DNA of 64,000 nucleotides from the NCBI RefSeq assembly GCF_023151555.2, contig NZ_CP100425.1:1674001-1738000 (forward strand), written 5' to 3'. The DNA is from Photobacterium sp. CCB-ST2H9. GTDB taxonomy: Bacteria > Pseudomonadota > Gammaproteobacteria > Enterobacterales > Vibrionaceae. The translations under genes and the position numbers were made by a program. This document shows positions 46,874 to 55,734 of this stretch, in pieces (within the stretch, counting starts at the first letter, position 1; every line of letters starts with the position of its first letter). A model generated the notes under the pieces. It saw nothing but the letters and a program-made list of their open reading frames with translations, searched no databases and had not been told where the DNA came from.

Positions 46874-47481
46874 CGTTGTTTCCTGAAGCCGCTGAATTCA
46901 TCGTAACTGTTTGTTCTCTCAGAGGCTTTTCTGTGCTGTGCAGTTTCTCTGCACAGTCGTTCATTCCAGAGCAATCTCGGATTGGGTTTGCATTTGTGTC
47001 TAAACTGCGTCCAAAAGTTTGCTCTGTGTGTCCAAATCGAACGCTTTCATGATTGTTCAATGCGGGCATGTTCAAGGATGACACCTGACGATTTCAGACT
47101 GCCGAATCAACGGAAACAGCCTGTAAATCAAGATAGGTAAGTATCCCGCAACTCCCCTGAAGGAGGCAAGGCTGATACATCAAATCATGACGGAATTGCG
47201 GGAATCGGGGAGCAATTCTGCAATGACGAGGGGCGGTGGGAGGGAATTCGTGGTTCTGGAGGATGATTCTGTCTGTATTTTCCAGCAATGGATCTGTCTG
47301 AATGATTGGAAAAGCAAGTTCAATCAACAAATGACAGATAGGGAACATTCCAGACTGTTTAAATTCCTGCGGGCAAGACTGGCTATGACCTATTTCGATT
47401 TCGTCACGCATAGCCGCTTAGGCTTCTCTTCATTTGGATCAATTGAAGATCCTCCGATAAACCTTATAGGATGATTCAAAA
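46874..47481. other. Intergenic region sbcB - HTH gene
   Basis: About 600 bp. A 95-codon ORF at 47187 has no ribosome site and no protein-like pattern and is not supported. The region holds the sbcB promoter and that of the HTH gene. Confidence 0.45.
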
Positions 47482-47769
47482 ATGGAAAAAAATGCTCAAA
47501 TCGGGCAGATCGACGCTCGTCTGATGCAAGCTGCACGCCTGGTACCGCAACAGGTTGGACAGGTGAAGCTGAGTAAAACACAGCTGCGAGTGCTGCATTC
47601 AATGAAAAAAGGTGAGCAGGTCACACCGTCACAAATAGCGGATCGTTGTGACCTGTCGAACTCATGGGCGAGTACGTTACTGCGTCGGCTCTCTGAAAAA
47701 GCCTATGTCACCCGCCAGGCATACGCGTGTCCGGCGGGTGGGGTGGAATACGTGTACGTTATCGCCTGA
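47482..47769 (+). CDS. Small MarR-like winged-helix protein
   Basis: The 95-residue product consists of little more than a winged helix: KTQLRVLHSMKKGEQVTPSQIADRCDLSNSWASTLLRRLSEKAYVTRQ, with recognition helix near residues 55-68. AGGA lies 11 nt before the ATG. It is probably a DNA-binding regulator. It sits at the left edge of the AT-rich accessory patch, and its target is unknown. Confidence 0.75.
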   Translation: MEKNAQIGQIDARLMQAARLVPQQVGQVKLSKTQLRVLHSMKKGEQVTPSQIADRCDLSNSWASTLLRRLSEKAYVTRQAYACPAGGVEYVYVIA

Positions 47770-48235
47770 CAGGTGTATTAAAAAACGTAGGTTCTTCTGG
47801 AGGCGAAAATACTGCAAACGAGGCCAACTCTCGCGAAAGAAAAAATTTTCGGCTGCTATGGTCATCACCAACAGGTGTCCAAAGCGGCCGTTTTTGTTGA
47901 TGATCCTCAGCAAGCGTTATGTGTAACGTGACTTGATTAACGTTTAATTGATTGAAAGTGGAATTGGTTAATAGGAGTTCTATATTTCGATTTATTGGAT
48001 GTGTAGGTGTTTAGCAAGGTTTTACCCCAAAGGATGAATAGTTAGCGGCGAAGAGTTTGAAAACTTTGACGATTTACTTTCTCAATACTTGAGCTAATGA
48101 AGGTCAAGCCAGAGCCCGCTGGTCGTGCTCTTAATATATTGAAGTTAATTATCCCTTTTGTAATGGTATGCCACTTGATGCACTATTGGGGGATAGTAAG
48201 CTTGCACATGAATGTTTGCACTAAAAGAGATTGTT
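47770..48235. other. Intergenic, left edge of accessory patch
   Basis: About 465 bp without a supported ORF, AT-rich, with no visible integrase, IS end or attC site. The junction of the insertion may lie here. Confidence 0.4.
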
Positions 48236-49978
48236 ATGGATAACCCTAGACCAAGACTAAGAAAGCTATCGATAAAGAACTTTAGATGCATTGGCAGCAC
48301 ATCTGTTGAAATCGAACTTGATGAAATTGTTGTTCTAGTTGGACCAAACAACGTTGGTAAAAGCTCGATTCTTAGAGCGTATGAAGTAGCCATGGAAGAA
48401 GCCTCTAAATCAGGCTTATTAACAATACATGACTTCCCCAATGAATCTATCGACCCAGAAAACCTCCCTGAGATTATCATTGAGACCGTCATTTTTGATG
48501 AAGGTCAGCCGGGCAAACAATGGGTTATGACTGATGAAGAAACCGAAGAAAAGTACGTAAAAGAGAAATGGACTTGGGAAGCACCCGGCAAACCATTACG
48601 AGTAGGTTGGGATGCCAAAGCTAACGACTGGCACAAGTCTAAGCGACCTTGGGGAGCTCCTAATGTAGCTCAATCATACAGATCTGAACCTCATAGGGTA
48701 GATGCATTCTCCGACCCTGAAACCCAGTCTAAAGAAATCGTCAAACTGCTACAGAGTGTTTTGACAGAAAGGGTTAAAGCACTATCTGAGGAAGAACTTG
48801 CTGATGAAGAGCTAACACCATATCAGAAGCTTCTGCATAACGTCATGGAGCTACAAAAGCTTGTTGTCAAAGATACTGAGCAAGAAATTGAAGCTGTTCA
48901 AGCTGAAATGAAAAAGATGGTCAGTGAAGTATTTCCGGGCTATGAGGTCAAATTTGATGCAAGACCAGAAGATGAAGTTGAAAAATGTATCAACCTATTT
49001 AAAAACGATCCTGAGCTTCGTATGGGGCATGCCGATGGTCATCAAACTTCTATCGATAAACAAGGGAGTGGTGCTCGAAGAACGTTATTGTGGTCTGCTT
49101 TAAGAATAATCTCTGAACAAAGGCGTGCGAAAGCAGGAAAAGGAGCAGAGAGACCTCACCTTCTTTTACTTGATGAGCCTGAACTTTGCTTACACCCAAA
49201 CGCTATTCGTGAGGCTTGTAAAGTTCTTTATGACTTGCCCAAAAGTGGAAACTGGCAAGTCATGGTGACGACTCATGCCCCTGCGTTTATTGACCTATCT
49301 AGAGATAATACCTCAATAGTCAGAGTAGAAAGAGCTGGTGATGGAAACATTAAAGGCACTACGATTTTCAGACCGCAGAGAGCCAAACTTGATCCAGATG
49401 ATAAAGCAAGACTGAAGCTTCTAAATACCTTTGATCCTCACGTAGCTGAGTTCTTCTTTGGTGGTAAGACCGTACTTGTAGAGGGAGACACAGAGTACAC
49501 AGCGTTTAAACACGTTATAGCGAAGCACTCTGATACCTTTAAAGATACACATATCGTTCGTGCAAGAGGAAAAGCAACACTAGCTTCTCTGGCTAAGATA
49601 TTAAACCAATTTGGCGCCCCATATGCTTTGCTTCATGATTCAGATAGACCTTTCTGCAAAGCTAAAGAAGGAAAAGAACCAAAAGCAAACCCAGCATGGG
49701 GAACTAACAAGAATTTGTTAGAAGTGGTTGAGCAAGCACCGGACACTGCAAAAATTCGACTTGTAGCTTCAGTACCGAATTTGGAAGAGGCTTATTTTGG
49801 CCAAGAAGTTACATCAGAAAAACCATACTCAGCACTACAGATAATCAGTGATGAAAATGGTCAAGAATTCGCCAACCTCAAACAGCTACTGGAAGCTCTA
49901 ACGGACTTCACCAAGCCACTTCCAGAGAACGCTGTCGAGTGGAGTGAGATTGCAGATCTAGAAAACGCTCTCAAGTAA
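48236..49978 (+). CDS. OLD family ATP-dependent endonuclease (ABC-type ATPase with C-terminal TOPRIM)
   Basis: About 580 residues. Walker A VGPNNVGKSS lies near residue 36-43, the signature-like QGSGARR near 276-282, and Walker B LLLLDEPELCLHP near 313 with THAPAFIDLS after it. Then comes the TOPRIM domain: VLVEGDTEY (Glu416) and HDSDRP (Asp468, Asp470). This is the layout of OLD nucleases and of GajA. No UvrD-like helicase (GajB) or reverse transcriptase follows, so it would be a stand-alone class 1 OLD. OLD proteins often act in phage defence. ATG 48236 with AGAGA upstream is preferred to 48212. Confidence 0.87.
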   Translation: MDNPRPRLRKLSIKNFRCIGSTSVEIELDEIVVLVGPNNVGKSSILRAYEVAMEEASKSGLLTIHDFPNESIDPENLPEIIIETVIFDEGQPGKQWVMTDEETEEKYVKEKWTWEAPGKPLRVGWDAKANDWHKSKRPWGAPNVAQSYRSEPHRVDAFSDPETQSKEIVKLLQSVLTERVKALSEEELADEELTPYQKLLHNVMELQKLVVKDTEQEIEAVQAEMKKMVSEVFPGYEVKFDARPEDEVEKCINLFKNDPELRMGHADGHQTSIDKQGSGARRTLLWSALRIISEQRRAKAGKGAERPHLLLLDEPELCLHPNAIREACKVLYDLPKSGNWQVMVTTHAPAFIDLSRDNTSIVRVERAGDGNIKGTTIFRPQRAKLDPDDKARLKLLNTFDPHVAEFFFGGKTVLVEGDTEYTAFKHVIAKHSDTFKDTHIVRARGKATLASLAKILNQFGAPYALLHDSDRPFCKAKEGKEPKANPAWGTNKNLLEVVEQAPDTAKIRLVASVPNLEEAYFGQEVTSEKPYSALQIISDENGQEFANLKQLLEALTDFTKPLPENAVEWSEIADLENALK

Positions 49979-50026
49979 CTGAGTAGCTACTAGCTGAAAG
50001 CCGTTACTGTCCGGAACTGTTGCAAT

Positions 50027-50057
50027 GGGCATTTTGTAATTCAGAAATGCCCCTTTA
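50027..50057 (+). terminator. Terminator after the OLD nuclease gene
   Basis: GGGCATTT and AAATGCCC form an 8-bp stem with a 10-nt loop followed by CTTTATGTTTT. Confidence 0.75.
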
Positions 50058-50113
50058 TGTTTTAGAGTAGAAGCTAATACAAATGCTGCTAATGAGTATT
50101 TTCTCACGAAAAG

Positions 50114-50141
50114 TTATCCGACAGAATCATGAGTCGGATAA
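50114..50141. repeat. Perfect 9-bp inverted repeat
   Basis: TTATCCGAC (50114) and GTCGGATAA (50132 on) form a hairpin with a 10-nt loop, in AT-rich DNA before the 86-aa gene. No T-run follows, so it is a weak terminator candidate or a binding site. Confidence 0.55.
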
Positions 50142-50269
50142 TAGTGTTATTGTTTAATGATTGATAATATGCAATTTAGTTTCATAAGTGAGGATCCATA
50201 TAAATAGTATGTGATCTGTAAAAAGTCACTATGCATCGAATATTAACTTAACTATTTAGGTGGTTGCTA

Positions 50270-50530
50270 ATGAAGTTCCAAGGTGCGGTAATTAAAGAGC
50301 AAGGTATTACTTTTGCGATTGTTGTTGTGAAAAAATACGTTGTTGATTCGGCACATGAAAGTGAGAAAACAATCAATGCTTTCATGCATCATTTTCCAGG
50401 GATGCCAGTAACATTAATGGCGCAAGATTCTAGAGGTCGTGCTACTTATCGTGGTCGTAACGACATTGTGAAATTCTTAGCAAACTTACATCCTTCGCAA
50501 ATACCATGGCGTGAGTACACTGTAAGCTAA
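50270..50530 (+). CDS. Small conserved hypothetical protein, 86 aa (probable integron cassette gene)
   Basis: ATG 50270 follows AGGTGGT. The product MKFQGAVIKEQGITFAIVVVKKYVV, with MAQDSRGRATYRGRNDIVKFLANLHPSQIPWREYTV at the end, is a basic globular protein of a small family without known function. An attC-like repeat lies directly downstream (50554-50673), so gene plus repeat would form a cassette. Confidence 0.7.
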   Translation: MKFQGAVIKEQGITFAIVVVKKYVVDSAHESEKTINAFMHHFPGMPVTLMAQDSRGRATYRGRNDIVKFLANLHPSQIPWREYTVS

Positions 50531-50553
50531 TGTTTGGATTCTATTAATCCTTA

Positions 50554-50673
50554 GGCATACAAAGCATTTAAGAGTGATTCCCAACTCTTGGTCTTTTCAG
50601 TTCAAGGTTGGTTAAGGTGCAATGGATTTGGTTTGTGTGTCGGAATTGCTCACTACCTAACGCGGTGTTAGCC
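50554..50673. repeat. attC-like integron recombination site (Vibrio-repeat type, about 120 bp)
   Basis: The 3' end CCTAACGCGGTGTTAGCC has the typical L'-R' form with core GTTAG. Inside, TTAAGAGTGATTCCCAAC and GGTTGG resemble Vibrio superintegron repeats as I remember them. The left core is less perfect (GCATACAAAGC where CTAACAAAGC is usual). About 120 bp is the right length. A covariance model search was not possible. Confidence 0.55.
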
Positions 50674-50699
50674 CACTAGACAAAAAAAGAAGGCGCAAT

Positions 50700-51728
50700 A
50701 TGGCAATGATCGATACATATAGAAGAAATGTTGCACGAAAACAGGATGAAATCGCCCGATTGATTGAACAGAAATCAAAAGAATATTCAAAGATAACAGG
50801 CTTTAATAGCAAAATACAAACTGCTACTCGTCAGATGAACTCATCTAAGTCAGCCGCAACGATTAATAGTCGATTAAAAGAAATTCATCGAAATCAGGAA
50901 AATATAGCCAAAGTTGAAAAAAAGGTTTCAGAATTCGAGGCGAAAATTGTCAAGAAAAATAAGGATCTTCAAGCGGAACAGCGAAAGTTGACTAATGAAG
51001 AACTAAAAGAAGCGAAAAAGTTGCAGCAACAACAAACTAAGTTCCAACACGAGCAAGCTATGGCATTCAATAATGTAAACAGAACTCTTTCAGAGCACAC
51101 TGACGCAATTAATTCACTCAATGCGCTACCCGAGGAGATTACTGTACTTTTTCTTGCCTCGAATCCTAGAGATCAAGGACAGTTAGGCTTAGATGAAGAA
51201 GTCAGGACAATTAAAGAAATGATTACAAAATCGCGTCACCGCGATGTAGTTAAATTAGAGTCTTGTTGGGCAGTAAGACCTGGAGATATTCTTCAGTACA
51301 TAAATGAGTACCAACCAACAATTGTTCATTTTAGTGGACATGGCAGTACTAATGATGAATTGGTGCTTATGGACAATAACTCAAAAACAAAGCTTGTGTC
51401 TATGGAATCTATAGTACAAGCAATGAGTGTTGCTAACGACGATTTGAGGCTGGTTTTTTTCAATACATGCCACTCCAAAAATCAAGCTAGCAATGTAACT
51501 GAGTACATTGAGTGTGCCATTGGTATGCATACTTCTATTACGGATAACGCCGCTCAAGTATTCTCAGCTCAATTTTATTCATCTCTAGGATTTGGTTTGT
51601 CAGTTGAAAAGTCCTTTAAACAAGCTAAAGCTGCATTAATGCTTGAGGGGATCTTAGAAGAGAATCCCCCTGCTTTGTTCGTTAAAGAAGGTTATGATGC
51701 TTCAGATATTTGTATTGTTGCTGAATAA
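50700..51728 (+). CDS. CHAT-domain caspase-like protease with N-terminal coiled coil
   Basis: The 342-residue product has a long Lys/Glu/Gln-rich coiled coil (residues 5-125) and a CHAT peptidase domain from about residue 145 (ITVLFLASNPRDQGQLGLDEEVRTI). The catalytic pair is His214 in VHFSGHGS and Cys257 in LVFFNTCHSKNQAS. CHAT proteases are used in bacterial defence and programmed death, cleaving partner effectors. No partner such as gasdermin or a TPR protein is seen. AAGG lies 9 nt before ATG 50700. It lies between two attC-like sites and so behaves as a gene cassette. Confidence 0.85.
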   Translation: MAMIDTYRRNVARKQDEIARLIEQKSKEYSKITGFNSKIQTATRQMNSSKSAATINSRLKEIHRNQENIAKVEKKVSEFEAKIVKKNKDLQAEQRKLTNEELKEAKKLQQQQTKFQHEQAMAFNNVNRTLSEHTDAINSLNALPEEITVLFLASNPRDQGQLGLDEEVRTIKEMITKSRHRDVVKLESCWAVRPGDILQYINEYQPTIVHFSGHGSTNDELVLMDNNSKTKLVSMESIVQAMSVANDDLRLVFFNTCHSKNQASNVTEYIECAIGMHTSITDNAAQVFSAQFYSSLGFGLSVEKSFKQAKAALMLEGILEENPPALFVKEGYDASDICIVAE

Positions 51729-51739
51729 AGTGGGTTAAC

Positions 51740-51805
51740 AGCTAACAAGCAGCCAAGGTTTCGAGCTATTGCACTAACTCATTTTTGTCCAGAACCTTGT
51801 TAGAA
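51740..51805. repeat. Short attC-like site after the CHAT gene (about 66 bp)
   Basis: AGCTAACAAGC at the left and ACCTTGTTAGAA at the right are complementary over CTAACAAG/CTTGTTAG, with GTTAG as the crossover core, and enclose an imperfectly paired middle. It starts 12 nt after the CHAT stop codon, the usual cassette layout. Confidence 0.5.
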
Positions 51806-52262
51806 GTTTATCCTTTGGTGAGATAAGACTTACAAAGGGAAGATAGGAAAATCTAATGAAATCTGGCTCCGGCTTTGTCGCCTGTTTGAACTGAAACTAT
51901 GGGGACAAAAAAGGGGCAAATAAAAACGGGTGCGAACAATCAAGGAAGGTAAGAAAAATCATTTGATATGAGTGGCTTATGTTAAAACTGTTGATTCACG
52001 CGGCTTCAGCAAAAATTATTAAGGCATTCAGCCCAATATTTGGGGTACTGTCTATATTATCTTGATATACGGTAGTTCTTATTTTTACTCTCATCATTTC
52101 TGTCATGTGTCTTTAGGTTTTCAATATTGGAAGCATTAAATTTAGCTTTGGCAGTTGAAGATAAATCAAGTAATGTCAGCATCGATTGAGTGACAAATTT
52201 ACGGTATTGGCTCTTCGCAGATAAATGGCCTGTGATGTTCCCAAATCGTTAAGGAGAAAACC
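51806..52262. other. Intergenic, right part of accessory patch
   Basis: About 455 bp without a supported gene. A short open stretch (51827-51923, ending in TAA) encodes no recognisable protein. The return to normal chromosome lies here or nearby. Confidence 0.4.
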
Positions 52263-52949
52263 GTGCCTATCAAGGATGAACAAGTTAAACAAAACAACTG
52301 GCGTCAATTTTACGAGAAAGCCATCGCAAGGAAGCATGCTTTCGCAACTGAACTTGCGGTGAAGCAGAATGAATCGGGTTTGAACGTTGCGGTTGATTGT
52401 GGCTGCGGCACAGGAAGTGATATGGCCTTTCTTGTGCAGCAGGGGTATCAGGTGCATGGTTTCGATATCAATGATGAATCAGTTGCAATCTGCCATGAGC
52501 GCTTCGAACACACGCCAAAAGTGAATGTTTCACAATCGACCTTTGAGCAATTTATTTACCCGCAGGCTGGGTTGATCATTGCGCATGCCAGTTTGTTTTT
52601 TGCCGACCCCATACGATTGAAAGACACCTGGCAAGCCATGACATCGAGCATCGTAGCTGGTGGTGTTTTCTCGGGTGATTTTATGGGAACGGATGACAGC
52701 TGGGCATCCGGATTTCACAGTGCGACAGCGCCACTGAGTCAACAAGAAATACTTCATTTGTTCAAGGGATTTGAAATCGTTCAATTTCAGGAACGAAATG
52801 AAGCGGGGACAACGTTGATCGGGAGGAGAAGCACTGGCATACGTTTTCTGTCGTTGCAATCAAACGACAGTAATGCTGCTGCCATGACGATGTCTGAATC
52901 TATATCGCGCAGCGATGCCCCGAAGGTTCAGGTTCACCAGGCTGTTTGA
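52263..52949 (+). CDS. Class I SAM-dependent methyltransferase
   Basis: The 228-residue product begins at a GTG after AAGGAG. Motif I is VAVDCGCGTGSDMAFL near residue 42, followed by HGFDINDESVAI (motif II acidic Asp binding the ribose). FADPIRLKDTWQAM and GGVFSGDFMGTDDSW are typical of the methyltransferase 11/12 group that includes tellurite-resistance enzymes. The substrate is not clear. It has a long polar C-terminal tail (residues 195-228). Confidence 0.85.
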   Translation: MPIKDEQVKQNNWRQFYEKAIARKHAFATELAVKQNESGLNVAVDCGCGTGSDMAFLVQQGYQVHGFDINDESVAICHERFEHTPKVNVSQSTFEQFIYPQAGLIIAHASLFFADPIRLKDTWQAMTSSIVAGGVFSGDFMGTDDSWASGFHSATAPLSQQEILHLFKGFEIVQFQERNEAGTTLIGRRSTGIRFLSLQSNDSNAAAMTMSESISRSDAPKVQVHQAV

Positions 52950-53000
52950 GTTTGATTAGGCTTGCTCAAAAATCTCCTTTGGTTATGTTGAGCCGCAGCG

Positions 53001-53315
53001 CTACTCAATGTGACTCACATCAAAGTCAATCTCCTGAAATTCGTCTTTATCTGTGTGGTGTACTTTCAGCGTTAAAACTTCGCCAGCCTGGAAAGGCGGT
53101 TCATTTTTGTTGGGCCGGAAAAGCAACATTACACGTTCAGAAGCGCTTGACCCTTCACCACGACCATAGAGAACGGCCTGACTGACAGGATGGTTATCAT
53201 CCTGACTATGGCCTGAGCGGAAGGCATAGACGATCTGGCTTCTGACAGGGATACGGCGCAGCCAGATACGAAGCGCGCCATCCCGGGCGGCATGAGGGGG
53301 CACAGTAATTTTCAT
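53001..53315 (-). CDS. Small protein encoded downstream of tyrosinase, possible accessory protein
   Basis: ATG 53315 has AGGA upstream and gives 104 residues (MKITVPPHAARDGALRIWLRRI). It is likely beta-rich and has no signal peptide, Cys or His cluster like the Streptomyces MelC1 caddie. It follows the tyrosinase by 57 bp on the same strand, with a 12-bp perfect hairpin in the gap. I do not recognise the family; a helper role is inferred from position. Confidence 0.65.
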   Translation of the reverse strand: MKITVPPHAARDGALRIWLRRIPVRSQIVYAFRSGHSQDDNHPVSQAVLYGRGEGSSASERVMLLFRPNKNEPPFQAGEVLTLKVHHTDKDEFQEIDFDVSHIE

Positions 53316-53332
53316 AAGATCCTGAGTATAGC

Positions 53333-53365
53333 TCCCCGTGGTTGTGAAACGCTTCAACCACGGGG
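53333..53365 (-). promoter_or_regulatory. Strong hairpin between tyrosinase and its downstream gene
   Basis: TCCCCGTGGTTG and CAACCACGGGGA are perfectly complementary (12 bp) around a 9-nt loop. On the coding (minus) strand no T-run follows, so it is more likely an mRNA-stabilising or processing hairpin than a terminator. Confidence 0.7.
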
Positions 53366-53372
53366 AAGAATT

Positions 53373-54788
53373 TTATTGCTTCGCAAATGTCCGTAAGGAG
53401 CAGCCGTCATATTTGATGCTGTCCGGGGCAACCACCTTGCCTTTGCCATCAAGTACGATGAGATAAATTTTCAGATCTTCCACCGACTTCTTCCTGCCGA
53501 TATATCGTCGTAGTCCACGGGTGAGGTCGATCGTGTAGCGGGTATGCTCATACCGTAAGGGATGTTTGGGGCGGATGTCGTATTCATCTCTCAGCGCTTG
53601 TGCCGGGTTGCAGTGACCGGGAGCGCCGTGGCATTTACCGTGACCAAAAAGCACCAGGCGTCCTGAATAACTGTCATCGTCATAACCTGTTCCAGCGTTG
53701 CAGGCCGGATTGTCGATATAAGCACGAATTTCATAGCTGTCTTTCGGCGGATGAAGCCGCAGAAAATCAAGCTGTGCCCGAACAAAACCGCCTTCAACCA
53801 GACCAAATGACAGTTCTTTCGCATGGCTGGCAGCTGCGGAGAGGGATCGGGCAGGCAGCGTATTGGTGGTTCCCGTCGCTGCAACGGCAGATTCGACGGA
53901 GTTCTCGGAGTAGATGTATTTCAGGGAAGTTTCAGCATCGATCAGATCCTTGCCGACTCTGCCGTCGTACACAACTTTTTGCAGCACATGGGGAGGAATA
54001 TTGGCATCCGGGTGCAATGTCTGCCAGTCGAACCAGACTTTGTCGACCATGCTGTGATGCAGCCAGAATAATGGGTCATAGGCGGCGGAGATGACGGCCC
54101 ACATGTCGCCATTGTTGTCGGGCAAAGGCGAATCGTCGATACCCCCGACGAGTACGTGAATCGCACCATGGGCGCCAAAGTTAAAGTCATCCTGAAAACT
54201 CACAAAGTTGGGGTTATCCATATAGCGGTCAACATCATCCTTTAATTGGTTGATGTTCTGTTTAAACGCTGCAGGGAATCGCTGGGTGTATTGTTCTTCA
54301 CCGGCTAAACCTTGCGAGAGGGTACGGTACAAACTTTTGGCACGGTTCAGCGGGTTTTCGACAGTATCGCCGTTCTGATGTTTGTAGCTTGCGTCATTGA
54401 GTAATTTCGGCAGTCCATTGGCAGCATGAGTGGATTTGTTGAACTGTGTCCAGTCCCAGTAGGGAAGCGTCAGCTCCAGCTCCTTGTCTTTGCGTTTCCA
54501 CTGTAATGCGGTGTTCAGGGCTTTCTCAAATGAATAGAGGTAGGAACGATGCCAGGTCAGAAATGTCCGGCTGTCATCGTGACAAAGGTCCTGATCGTAT
54601 CCATGGCCTCTGGCTAAAGCGTAGTAACCCCGTCGGTCACCAATGGCGAGGTCTGATATTTCATACATGGCTGCGTAAGCATCGCGTAGGTCCTGAACAT
54701 CCTCCGGATTCAGGCGCAGCAAATTGAAGCGGATAAGCGGAAGTCCTGCCAGCTTTCTCCGGTAGTTGAGTTTCGCGACAGTCGTCAT
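53373..54788 (-). CDS. Tyrosinase (type 3 copper oxidase)
   Basis: The 471-residue product has both copper sites. CuA: His62 (ARGHGYDQDLCHDD), His70 and His80 (TFLTWHRSYL). CuB: His207 and His211 (NFGAHGAIHVLVGG) and His244 in DPLFWLHHSMVDKVWFDWQ. Such enzymes hydroxylate phenols and oxidise diphenols to quinones, leading to melanin. There is no signal peptide. The region after residue 340 is an extra beta-rich domain with several Cys (CNAGTGYDDDSYSG, then CHGAPGHCNP) and may cap the active site, as C-terminal domains of fungal and plant enzymes do. Confidence 0.92.
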   Translation of the reverse strand: MTTVAKLNYRRKLAGLPLIRFNLLRLNPEDVQDLRDAYAAMYEISDLAIGDRRGYYALARGHGYDQDLCHDDSRTFLTWHRSYLYSFEKALNTALQWKRKDKELELTLPYWDWTQFNKSTHAANGLPKLLNDASYKHQNGDTVENPLNRAKSLYRTLSQGLAGEEQYTQRFPAAFKQNINQLKDDVDRYMDNPNFVSFQDDFNFGAHGAIHVLVGGIDDSPLPDNNGDMWAVISAAYDPLFWLHHSMVDKVWFDWQTLHPDANIPPHVLQKVVYDGRVGKDLIDAETSLKYIYSENSVESAVAATGTTNTLPARSLSAAASHAKELSFGLVEGGFVRAQLDFLRLHPPKDSYEIRAYIDNPACNAGTGYDDDSYSGRLVLFGHGKCHGAPGHCNPAQALRDEYDIRPKHPLRYEHTRYTIDLTRGLRRYIGRKKSVEDLKIYLIVLDGKGKVVAPDSIKYDGCSLRTFAKQ

Positions 54789-55068
54789 GGTTCACTCCTG
54801 CAAGATGGAATGGGTTGAAATGCAAAATGACTGGTTTGCACAAAAAATAATGCTCGTGTGTAGTTAATATAAGACATGAAAAAGAGGTCTGTTGCCGAAG
54901 GTGGAAAATTAGAGGGCAAGAGCAAACATGAAACGGATATTTCAAAGGCGGATCAGCTTGATGGATTCAGACGGAAAAATGAAAGTGATGAAGTTTCAAC
55001 TTCAATTCCGGGAAAGAAAAATTGCGAGGCAGAGTGAAACGGGCAGGTGCGTGTTTATTGGCATGGAA

Positions 55069-55098
55069 AACAAAAAGAGCGCCACAAGGGCGCTCTCA
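55069..55098 (-). terminator. Terminator after the first csp gene
   Basis: On the minus strand AGAGCGCC-CTTGT-GGCGCTCT, followed by TTTTGTTTT. Confidence 0.82.
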
Positions 55099-55122
55099 AT
55101 CATGTTCTTTTACGAAGAGGGC

Positions 55123-55332
55123 TTATACGCGCTCAACGTTAGCAGCTTGAGGACCTTTTTGGCCTTGCTCGATATCGAACTTCACTTTCTGACCTTCAGC
55201 CAGAGATTTGAAGCCTTCACCAGTGATAGCACGGAAGTGAACGAATACGTCAGCACCGCCGTTGTCTTGAGTGATGAAACCAAAACCTTTCTCGTCGTTA
55301 AACCACTTAACAGTACCAGTTGCTTTAGACAT
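55123..55332 (-). CDS. CspA-family cold shock protein (69 aa)
   Basis: The product [20 protein letters not shown] has both RNP motifs (KGFGFI and DVFVHF) and is an RNA chaperone that melts secondary structure in mRNA. It is a tandem paralogue of the gene at 55735; the two differ at about a dozen positions. A long leader with a motif shared with its neighbour lies upstream. Confidence 0.95.
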   Translation of the reverse strand: MSKATGTVKWFNDEKGFGFITQDNGGADVFVHFRAITGEGFKSLAEGQKVKFDIEQGQKGPQAANVERV

Positions 55333-55422
55333 AGGATGTCTCCTGAAAATATTAGGAACAATAACGCCCAGGGGCGTGCTTCATGCCAACATAATGGATT
55401 GCTTATGGACAAGGATGTAGCT

Positions 55423-55434
55423 CTTCAGGACAAC
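55423..55434. promoter_or_regulatory. Shared leader motif of csp gene 1
   Basis: GTTGTCCTGAAG on the minus strand, 91 nt upstream of the csp start; the same 12-mer recurs upstream of csp 2. Confidence 0.6.
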
Positions 55435-55687
55435 GGCGCTTAAGGTGAAGCGGGTGTAACGAAGTATACTTTTCACTTTGTTGCATAAATAGCGTTGCAT
55501 TATAGGCAGGCCCATTAGGCCATATTGCAAGGTCGACGGCAAGGAAATAGTGAGTTTCACCTAAAAAAATCTGAGTAATTGTGATGTTAGCTTCACTTAT
55601 GGTGGATTTTGAAAAGGGATTCAAGCAGTTAGCAGTGATATGAATAACGTAAATTGGTCGGATGACTGACCGGATAACGTGCAGGTA

Positions 55688-55713
55688 CAAAAAAAGGGCC
55701 AGTCAGCCCTTTT
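55688..55713 (-). terminator. Terminator after the second csp gene
   Basis: AAAAGGGC and GCCCTTTT on the minus strand form a stem with a short loop followed by TTTTT. Confidence 0.8.
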
Positions 55714-55734
55714 GGTCGCTAACGTTCTGTTAAC

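Noticed and set aside
47187..47474. 95-codon ORF before the HTH gene
   Set aside because: No ribosome site, no protein-like pattern, ends just before the HTH gene's own leader.
48236..49978. Gabija system
   Set aside because: The OLD protein resembles GajA, but no UvrD-like GajB follows.
51827..51923. Possible integrase remnant
   Set aside because: The short open stretch ending in TAA shows no Arg/His/Tyr integrase motif.
54928..55443. 171-codon plus-strand ORF
   Set aside because: Antisense shadow of the first csp gene and its leader; both RNP motifs are on the other strand.
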